Shown: one piece after another, positions 19,301-24,390 of the stretch | How positions within the stretch are numbered: the stretch's first letter is position 1 | How the letters are laid out: each line of letters opens with the position of its first letter | Origin: Choristocarpus tenellus KU-1152 | Taxonomy: Eukaryota; Phaeophyceae | Assembly: GCA_964200185.2 (NCBI GenBank) | Contig: CAXNAD020000213.1 | Span: 1 to 24,390, forward strand | Length of the DNA: 24,390 nt | Direction of reading: 5' to 3' | Made by a program: the position numbers and the translations under genes | Notes under the pieces: generated by a model | The model's input: only the letters and a program-made list of their open reading frames with translations | Database searches by the model: none | What the model was told of the DNA's origin: nothing

Positions 19301-22231
19301 TTGAAGTCGTGACCTTCAAAACTGCACCGGAGATGTTCCCCCGCGATTTTTCCACTACTTGATCAGGACATACCTCCTCTTCCCTCAAGCCTGCTAACCC
19401 TAACCCTAACCATTTTAGACTATCCTGCAAGGAATCCCTGTAGTGTGCGCTTTTTCCCACTGGTCCTGATGATCCAGTCACAGTCCTGGCAGGTTTGATA
19501 GCCTTCTCCTTGTCCACCTTCTGAGCGCATGAGCCAGAGGGGCTGTGTGATGGGTGGAAAGATCATCTTGTCATCCTTTTGTTGCGTGATCTGTGGTCCT
19601 CAGACCTCGTCTACCTTACCGTACAGTGATAATGTCCCTCCTCACCCTCCTCTTTCATACTGTTTCTTGAGAAGGCTAAGCTTCCCTCTGTCACTGTTGC
19701 CATACTGTAGAAGTGTACAAGTTCTCTGTACTGTCTTGTGTGCTTGTGCATTCATGTAAGATGCTGTACTTCAGCAAATCCTCAAACTGTTTCTTTCTCT
19801 GCTGTAATTGCTCTATACAGTGGTGGACTATAATTTGACCAAGCTCTAGATGTTCACGATACCATGCTACCAGAGTAGCGATGGTATGAAGTTGGCTTGT
19901 AACACAAATGAAGTTTAGAATTTGGATGGGTTTCAATTTCAGGAGGATCAATCCATGATACAAGTTTAATCGGTATGACCTTCAAGATTAGAGCCCAAAT
20001 TAGTTGGGGATGCACTGAAAATTGGAAGATTTCGACGGGTCTTTAGACATCCCCCCCTCAAAATTCCTCTTGGAGAGGCAAAATTGCCCCACAGTAAGGC
20101 TTAAAATCAAGAAATTATTTTTCTAGGGACAATGAAGAAATGCCCCCCCTTAAATACCAACATATGTAGGAGAAAAAGAGATACCTGGGATTTGAACCTG
20201 TGGCATAGGCATAGACACAATCCGCCTACAACCGTTGATCATGGGAGTATGGTTACTCACAAGAGATGTTTCTTCTCAGATTTTTGCATTTATGTACATA
20301 CGGCATTGTCAGTTGTGAGGACATCAAATTTCAAAGTACTTGATGTTGTAATGGTGAATATTTGTGCTTAGAGAGTTTAATATTCTTCCTTCACAGGATT
20401 CCCTTGTTTCATTGGGGTGTGCAGGGTTCGCTGATATATAATTTGTTTTTTCCGTATTATCACGAGCCTGGGATTCAGTTGAGTGCCACTCGGATGATAA
20501 CACACGAACAATCACATGATACCACCTGACTGGCTGCATCACCTCCCCATCTGCTTTTTGTCCTTCTGCATCCTTTCATGAGCTTCTACTATATATATTT
20601 ATGAGCAACAAATGGACTTGTGGGTTATTTGTTGGACAAATTTCAAAATTGCAGAAAGACTAGTGTTCTAGATCTTTCAAAATAGTGGAGATATCTACTC
20701 ATGTTGATATGTGAGGTGCGGGTCCCTCTGAGCCCTCACCCTTTTCACTCTTCAGACACATCTACAAATTGGGTTGTTGACCAAATTTTGTGGTCTGCCC
20801 TTGTATTAATCTGAAATTGAGGGTTGGTGTTATATCACGTATCCTGTGACGAAACTGCTTGCCACTTGTCCTTGTGGATTGCTAACCATTCTTGTTATCT
20901 TTGGGAGCACAGATATACCCACATGCTATTTCTTTTACTTTGAACATATCCTCTTGCAACCGACATCTAGATCATGGGCATTCCAACCTGTAGTGGTATT
21001 GATCCCTTTTAATGGATGAACTTTATTGCATCATTACTTGTCATAAAGAATTAATTTTACCATGGAAGTGCAATTGTGTTTGAAGGTCCTTGTTTGCCAC
21101 GTGGTTGTTGTGATTGATTCCTTCCCTATCTCGACAAAATCCATACTGAAATCAAGACATTTTGACATCCAATTATTTTCTGGATAGCTTTGCTAGTTTA
21201 TAGCTTCTGGCAAGAACGATTTACAAGTTGGATATGTTGTGATCCTCTTTCATTGAGATGGTACTTCCACTTCTGTCTTTTTGTAAAGCATGTGCATGGG
21301 CAGATCTACCTTGAATTCTGCGCTGACCACCCGCTTTGGTGGTGGTAGCTGCTGAAGCCAAACAGCATTCCTTCTGGATTTCATTGTTTGTATCAACCTT
21401 ACACTTCATTGCATATAGGAAGTCATCCCTCATCACAGTCCCAGAAACCATTATACCAGAGCTGAGCCTTTGGGCTTCCTCTTCAAAGTCATTTTATGCC
21501 TGTCCAGTACCATGCATAGTTTTTGAAGTAATGCAGACCAGTGCATTTTGGTATTATGGTACAGCTTACACAAAAAACCAATAACGGTAAGTGAAATTAC
21601 TTGCAACCTTTATGATAGAAACTATATATGTTATAATCCACTTTGCACAATGCCAAATTTTAGTCGACAGGAATTGGGAATATCTTGGATTTGTTGGGAT
21701 TTGTCTGAAAAAATCCTCAATTTAATATGTTGGTGGAACGACTATTTTGGATAATTTGGGGCCTTAGATCTGTAATTGATGTGTTTGAGAAGCTTGCCTA
21801 CCTTTAACATCATTCTTGTGAGCCCCTCACTCAAACCTTCGCTGATAGGTGCAACCCACAGCTGGAAAAAATATCTTCAGATTGGTATGCTTTGTAACTA
21901 TGATGACCCCCACTGATTTATAGGCTTGTATGGTGAAATATGGGGGTGGTTCAGTCTATCATGGCAACCAGATGAAGGTTTAAAATCTGCAGCTGTCTTC
22001 CATATGTTCTGCTGAACACTATAACTCATACTGAAAATTGTTGATAATTCATTGTCAATTAGCACAATGGTGGTAGAAGTAGGTTCTGATGCTTGTGGTT
22101 CCCATCTGAACCTGTCAATTATTTCTCAATTTCTTTCCTGTCACAGGGATATTGCGTCCAAGATGGAGAATAGTATGAGGAGCATGACCAGCAATTTGCA
22201 AAAGCTTTCATTTATGCGGCAAGATGCCTAG
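4267..22231 (+). CDS. VPS53: VPS53, GARP/EARP tethering complex subunit, 11 exons
   Basis: VPS53 is a rod-like subunit of the GARP/EARP complexes that tether endosome-derived vesicles at the trans-Golgi or recycling endosomes. Exons: 4267-4842, 4985-5203, 6013-6285, 6631-7172, 7299-7460, 7557-7820, 8248-8396, 9346-9426, 9567-9652, 16090-16289, 22147-22231. All introns are GT-AG, and the joined frame is 2637 nt (878 aa; human isoforms are about 700-830). Residues 41-57 (FDPVDYLNHHFPTERSL) and the IKQLDFAKRHL block (131-141), inside a long helical segment (about 65-190), are Vps53 N-terminal hallmarks. VDRRFAW (293-299), the QLLLD block in exon 7 and the LKGMRKADQQ segment in exon 10 follow known VPS53 proteins in order. 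Exon 3 is placed at 6013 because an in-frame stop lies at 5929 and the alignment with exon 2 is then gap-free. The start is the first in-frame ATG. The last exon rests on the splice site and a helical tail, and is less certain (about 0.7). Confidence 0.93.
9838..11260 (+). mobile_element. Decayed piggyBac-like transposon, copy 1 (internally deleted)
   Basis: The start is set by nucleotide similarity to copy 2: AGGAGGTTG at 9838 matches 12266, and both then encode an ETHPL/EIHPL-type stretch. Next come an acidic D/E-rich stretch (about 10240-10350), the transposase ORF at 10420-10998, and a Cys-rich stretch (KCCVMC then FFLCN, about 11125-11180) resembling the C-terminal zinc-binding region of piggyBac-type transposases. 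Several stops and frame changes interrupt it. I could not identify terminal inverted repeats or TTAA target duplications, so both ends are approximate. Confidence 0.6.
10420..10998 (+). pseudogene. piggyBac-like transposase fragment with N- and C-terminal parts fused
   Basis: A 192-codon ATG-initiated frame. From about codon 39 it reads FPEDQLDEVVAATN and then a hydrophobic block ending in GYW. That is followed by a TYSHFRNLLSAFALN segment and DKWSEVLGF, the order seen in the N-terminal half of DDE_Tnp_1_7 (piggyBac-type) transposases. Directly after DKWSEVLGF comes ALEEAW, then W.HRLFATILGM.ETN, which in intact proteins lies C-terminal to the catalytic core (the RQG..ALE..W / R.F..L.GM..TNA.L block). 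The catalytic middle is therefore absent. The protein cannot be active as a transposase. Whether the ORF is expressed as a short product is unknown. It lies in VPS53 intron 9, same strand. Confidence 0.6.
11369..11812 (+). pseudogene. Possible third piggyBac-like fragment: catalytic-core end plus Cys-rich tail
   Basis: A 147-codon frame opening at ATG 11369. It contains an SDQ..A..V segment that may match the DSxFaSV catalytic motif, then SVKTGG...PFKF, like the VKTxxxxFP motif downstream in this transposase family. About 70 codons later a Cys-rich stretch follows (GCILCAC, then HFLCNICN). The order core-then-zinc-finger is right, but the C-terminal ALE..W / R.F block expected between them is missing. 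It lies just 3' of copy 1, so it may be a rearranged piece of that copy or a separate insertion. The match is by pattern only and is uncertain. Confidence 0.35.
12266..13960 (+). mobile_element. Decayed piggyBac-like transposon, copy 2 (keeps catalytic-core region)
   Basis: Begins with the sequence shared with copy 1. An acidic Ser/Glu-rich region follows (12668-12935), ending in VDHFILIQG, parallel to GEFVLVRG in copy 1. IFPEGQIKVMVEATN at about 13090-13133 is parallel to FPEDQLDEVVAATN in copy 1. Then come TYDCFMAILSAFLL and RWEEVVSFL (about 13303-13420), RRKPKRTGAEIKV (about 13520-13558), and GDSAFASVQST (about 13680-13712), the region of a catalytic Asp in DDE_Tnp_1_7 proteins. A VLLGIVK piece follows in another frame, then scattered Cys codons (about 13790-13830). 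Stops and frame changes make it non-functional. Ends are approximate and no inverted repeats were identified. Confidence 0.6.
12668..12895 (+). repeat. Two tandem copies of a 114-bp unit
   Basis: 12668-12781 and 12782-12895 match closely (for example AGAAGAGGTTGGCAACAGT and GGATCTGGAGAAACTGG in both). The period of 114 is a multiple of three, so it duplicates a 38-codon acidic Ser/Glu/Gly-rich segment of the copy 2 transposase in frame. Both units share a stop codon near the unit end, which implies either duplication after the gene died or a shared later change. Confidence 0.85.
13961..16089. other. Rest of VPS53 intron 9 without recognisable genes
   Basis: AT-rich DNA with frequent stops in all frames. 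The longest frame (14635-14874) lacks an ATG start and matches nothing I recognise. It contains short T runs, a small hairpin at 15651-15672, and a TA tract at about 15747-15756. The last 20 bases form a pyrimidine-rich acceptor for exon 10. Confidence 0.6.
15651..15672. repeat. Perfect 9-bp inverted repeat with 4-base loop
   Basis: TTGGATCCA, then GAGA, then TGGATCCAA. The two arms are exact reverse complements, and each contains the self-palindrome GGATCC. A T run sits just upstream. No function is evident. Confidence 0.7.
16605..16625. repeat. AT dinucleotide microsatellite
   Basis: About ten AT/TA repeats inside intron 10, flanked by ACATAT and ACACAT. A plain length-variable tract. Confidence 0.9.
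17799..17811 (-). other. tRNA-like B-box motif (possible SINE trace)
   Basis: The minus strand reads GGTTCAAGCCC, close to the RNA polymerase III B box (GGTTCRANYCC), with an A-rich stretch 3' of it. Only about three base pairs of a T stem can form and I find no A box at the right distance, so it is not a working tRNA. It may be a remnant of a tRNA-derived retroposon. Confidence 0.25.
17880..18906 (-). pseudogene. Broken minus-strand coding relic, transposase-like N-terminal half
   Basis: Several minus-strand frames read as protein, in DNA that is more GC-rich than its surroundings. From 5' to 3' they are a basic stretch with an AT-hook-like GGRPKGR core (about 18760-18730), a leucine/arginine segment to a TAG at 18623-18621, then in the same frame a strongly charged helical segment (EARKKVLGLD ... 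KKIEKARKAEEKAM ... EEFMKQVEVAINEDAREEEE) broken by one TGA at 18545-18543. It ends at a good donor-like GAG|GTGAGA near 18389. Further on (about 18110-17890) comes RQTALKMAAGYAMVGLETVSK, then a stop, then GRYKRRFVLGLDEVTLAEVKEWVHKH. That spacing resembles the helix-turn-helix plus linker of DDE transposases. No catalytic domain follows. The family is unproven. Confidence 0.4.
19166..19208. repeat. T-rich low-complexity tract
   Basis: A run of T blocks broken by single A, ending in C (tttttattttatttttttattt...). It could be the reverse complement of a retroposon poly(A) tail, but no element body is evident beside it. Confidence 0.75.
19395..19411. repeat. Short interstitial TAACCC telomere-like repeat
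   Basis: Almost three TAACCC units in a row. This is the motif of telomeres in animals and many other eukaryotes, but it is short enough to arise by chance or by repair. Confidence 0.6.
19412..22146. other. Right part of VPS53 intron 10, no recognisable gene
   Basis: Scattered frames below 95 codons, most lacking an ATG near their start, none recognised. It contains the second tRNA-like B box at 20188-20198. The final bases (about 22120-22146) form the pyrimidine-rich acceptor of the last VPS53 exon. Confidence 0.5.
20188..20198 (-). other. tRNA-like B-box motif (second)
   Basis: The minus strand reads GGTTCAAATCC, a perfect fit to the B-box consensus. The surrounding bases do not form a full T stem, and no A box or acceptor stem is visible, so I read it as a SINE or tRNA trace rather than a tRNA gene. 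Confidence 0.25.
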
Positions 22232-22270
22232 ACTGGCCACTTGTAGAATGAATGGTTGATGTCTTCAATC

Positions 22271-22284
22271 TTTTTTTTTTTTTT
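22271..22284. repeat. T14 run, 40 bases after the VPS53 stop
   Basis: Fourteen T residues within the likely VPS53 3' untranslated region. As a U-run in the transcript it could act in 3' end formation, but no AATAAA-type signal is beside it. Confidence 0.6.
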
Positions 22285-23036
22285 GATGCTTTCATTTCTG
22301 TTGGTGTTCGCTGTAGATTGTTGATCTTTGGGTTGGTAGAACTTTTTTGTGTGCCGACGGAAGCAACTTGTCACTTGCACTTCTATCCTTCAGTATTTTT
22401 CTGGAGTAGAAAACCCATGCAAGGGTGAATAATTATTGACACCAACATCACATATTACCTAGGGTTCACTCAAACATCTTCGCACTGCAACAGGTTGTCC
22501 TGTTACCCATGCTATTTATGTTTTGTTGGAGAATGTGTGTAGACTTCTAGGACTGTGTCGTACTCTGAGTTAAGTGTCTCGGTGAAGGTTCTACAAATAT
22601 CTCCTACACGGTTGAGGCATTATCAGAACAAGTTCACTTCTCACTCGATACCATTATATGACTTTTGGTCAAATTTTGCACATCTTACCTCTTGGTTAAT
22701 ATTCAAAATGACGTCAGCCTGGTTGAAAGGGTTGAAAGAAACACTGGGGTGTATTTTGTGGTGGATGATATATCACTGTCAACTAAAATCAGTGCAGACA
22801 CTCACTCCAGTGGGAAAAGGAAATGACTCATCTAGTGACTTGAGGGAGTTGTGCAGGAAATGCAATCTCCACCCACAACTCTAACAAGAAAATATGTTAC
22901 TACTTGAACCAACCATTGAGAGGATTGTGAGATCTTGACCATTTCCTGCTGAAGTCAAAAGGACTTCAACCACTAATGACCGACCCAAGCATTTACATCA
23001 TTTGTTCATTTGAGTTACGGAAAAGGAGGCATAGAG
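22285..23036. other. Intergenic DNA with weak coding-like patches
   Basis: Contains a forward frame (22555-22884) without an ATG near its start. A short stretch (about 22890-23010) in another forward frame reads protein-like around one stop codon. I recognise no gene. The VPS53 3' untranslated region probably ends in its left part. Confidence 0.4.
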
Positions 23037-23714
23037 ATGAAAGAAGAGGATGTGATAACTACAATCACCGATTCCATGGTAGAGGAGCTGTCACTAAGGG
23101 AGGGACTAGATGAAGTCACAGTAAGGAAGAGACTGGCTGATATGAAGCCTGATAATGAGGATAATATTGACAGGATTATACACAGTCCTGACATACATAT
23201 GATCCACATGGTCTCGGGTGGTCACTCACCTCCTTGTCATGTTACAATAAGTCCAGCCAACTCAACTAAGAATGGGGATGATAAGAAGTCTAGAGTTGAG
23301 CGTGGCCCTAACAGGGTCACCTACTATTTGAGTGTAAGTCTTACCTACTCTGTGGGGACTACTAACATCATAAGCTTCAGAGATGGTCTCTTAGACATAA
23401 CTGAAAGGAGTGGTGGTAGTCCAGGTGCTGTTAACTACCTAACAGAGTATAATCATGTAGGGATACCAACTGGTCCAATGTTGTACTATGCGCAAACACT
23501 AGCAGATATACTGGGAGGTGTGGTAGGACTGACAAAGCACAACAGCACTTTCACCAGTGCAGGTGATGTGAAGTTCAAAGTAGTTAAAGCAGTGAAGGGT
23601 AGTAAGCCAACCAACCAGATACATGTATATGCTTATGAAGAGGGTACATGCTACGCAAACCTGTTCTTTACAACTGGTGTTACACTAGTAGCATTGAAGA
23701 GTGTCCTAGAGTGA
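23037..23714 (+). CDS. Unrecognised intronless ORF, 225 aa
   Basis: The frame is open from 22980 and its first ATG is at 23037, giving 225 residues to a TGA at 23712-23714. It is one of the longest uninterrupted frames in the window, and its reading is protein-like. It has an acidic N-terminus (MKEEDV), a charged segment with RKRLADMKPDNEDN, a polar Ser/Gly/Asn-rich middle, GIPTGPMLYYAQTLADILGG, and a mildly hydrophobic end (ANLFFTTGVTLVAL). I recognise no family, signal peptide or catalytic motif. Coding-like sequence continues past the stop in other frames, so this may be the first part of a longer broken gene, or an exon. It stands 0.8 kb downstream of VPS53 on the same strand. Confidence 0.45.
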   Translation: MKEEDVITTITDSMVEELSLREGLDEVTVRKRLADMKPDNEDNIDRIIHSPDIHMIHMVSGGHSPPCHVTISPANSTKNGDDKKSRVERGPNRVTYYLSVSLTYSVGTTNIISFRDGLLDITERSGGSPGAVNYLTEYNHVGIPTGPMLYYAQTLADILGGVVGLTKHNSTFTSAGDVKFKVVKAVKGSKPTNQIHVYAYEEGTCYANLFFTTGVTLVALKSVLE

Positions 23715-23928
23715 GTGACATACCTGAGATACTCAACATGAAGATAGCTGGTTGTCACATAATAGCTGGTGTAAAGTCGACCACCAAACCTTCGAGTAAT
23801 GTGATGAGGAAGAAGGTACTTTGAAGGACTTGTGCGCTGCTGTCTCTAGAACCAACTGGTTGGCTAGACATGCTAGTAGGGTTTTGAAGTTGTTGACAAT
23901 GAGACTACTGTTAGTAGCTAGCTGCTGA
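23648..23928 (+). pseudogene. Coding-like continuation of the 23037 ORF in two further frames
   Basis: A frame one base back from the 225-aa ORF opens with ATG at 23648, overlaps its end by 67 bases, and runs 58 codons to a TGA at 23822-23824 (it includes SDIPEILNMKIAGCHII). A third frame, again one base back, is open from 23800 to a TGA at 23926-23928 (it includes LKDLCAAVSRTNWLARHAS). Both read more like protein than the flanking DNA. The simplest reading is a gene with two frameshifts; chance open frames cannot be excluded. Confidence 0.3.
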
Positions 23929-24390
23929 TCCTCATTGTCAACCATTACTATCACTGTCACTGTTCATCAGTTAGGTGAATTTGGTGCTACTACCAACAAA
24001 CACTACTCTTACCTGTTAAGTTATAACTGGTAGTACAGGGTACTGCCATTGACATTATCTTATGTTGCTGACTCTTCTACTCGTTACCCTTAAGTAACTC
24101 TCTAGCATCTCTACCAAGACCTCATCTTATCTTAGCACAAACAGCTCTGATATACTGTCTTTGAGTTGAATCAAAGACTGACATACCACCGACATACCGC
24201 TCGAACTAAGCGCACCCGTATACGAGTAGCAACTACTAGTGATACTAGTCCACACTGTGTTACTCTCAAGTACCATCTCAGCAACACCACTATCACACCT
24301 TCTCATGTAAGCATAGATAGATAAGCTAAGCATTATAGGCTTGGTAAGCTTTTAATCCACCAACTACCTAATACTCGACAGGCTTATCTT
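23929..24390. other. Right end, nothing recognised
   Basis: Stops in all frames and no RNA gene or repeat that I can identify. The longest minus-strand frame (24127-24333) is 68 codons and matches nothing known to me. Confidence 0.5.

Larger units (their letters stand above)
16290..22146 (+). other. VPS53 intron 10 (5857 bases)
   Basis: Donor AAG|gtgcga at 16289/16290 and acceptor tcacag|GG at 22146/22147 join an AG + G arginine codon. The alternative is read-through from exon 10 to the TAA at 16339-16341, which would end VPS53 16 residues after the junction arginine. I prefer splicing because the downstream exon adds a compact helical tail with a clean acceptor, but this is the weakest junction in the gene model. 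Confidence 0.65.

Noticed and set aside
18703-19362. 219-codon forward ORF
   Set aside because: It starts at GTG, lies antisense to the more protein-like minus-strand relic, and its 3' part is stretched by a T-rich tract that encodes mostly Phe.
19691-19963. 90-codon minus-strand ORF with a Gln/Lys-rich helical end
   Set aside because: No usable ATG near its start and no recognised family; probably a chance open frame.
20180-20260. Functional tRNA gene on the minus strand
   Set aside because: A good B box but no T stem, no A box and no acceptor stem.
22890-23010. A frame reading DLDHFLL and then TDPSIYI resembles a fragment of Ty1/copia reverse transcriptase
   Set aside because: Only one short motif fits, a stop interrupts it, no YVDD box follows in the right order, and no integrase, RNase H or LTR is visible nearby.
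1-24390. CRISPR array, operon or other prokaryotic system
   Set aside because: No spaced direct repeats of the right form, and the genes are spliced with GT-AG introns, so the DNA is eukaryotic.

Overview
This is a nuclear genomic window from a eukaryote. Its genes are broken into exons by GT-AG introns, promoters sit in short divergent intergenic DNA, and there is no operon structure. I cannot name the species. The encoded proteins are clear but divergent homologues of animal and fungal proteins, and the piggyBac-like relics are of a kind common in protists and algae. A protist, alga or early-branching lineage is therefore possible, but that is inference.

Layout. 1-2797 holds a 23-base G run and no gene I can support. 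2798-4021 (minus) is a complete four-exon gene for quinolinate phosphoribosyltransferase (QPRT, NAD biosynthesis; 302 aa). 4022-4266 is a short divergent intergenic region. 4267-22231 (plus) is a complete eleven-exon gene for VPS53, a subunit of the GARP/EARP endosome tethering complexes (about 878 aa). Its first nine exons lie within 5.4 kb with introns of 96-949 bases, but the last two introns are 6.4 and 5.9 kb.

Those two large introns carry the accessory DNA. Intron 9 (9653-16089) holds at least two decayed same-strand copies of one piggyBac-like (DDE_Tnp_1_7 type) transposon family. One copy has an internal deletion that joins N- and C-terminal parts of the transposase. The other keeps the central DDE region and an in-frame 114-bp tandem duplication. 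A third fragment with a Cys-rich tail lies between them. Intron 10 (16290-22146) holds a minus-strand, broken, higher-GC coding relic with an AT-hook-like stretch, a charged helical segment and a helix-turn-helix-like segment. It also holds two tRNA-like B-box motifs and simple repeats.

22232-24390 follows VPS53. Its only strong coding signal is an unrecognised 225-codon intronless ORF (23037-23714). The coding signal then continues in two further frames, which suggests a frameshifted pseudogene or an unknown element.

Functionally the window has two housekeeping genes head to head (a cytosolic NAD enzyme and a membrane-traffic tether). They share control DNA but have no known pathway link. 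The remainder is mainly mobile-element debris.
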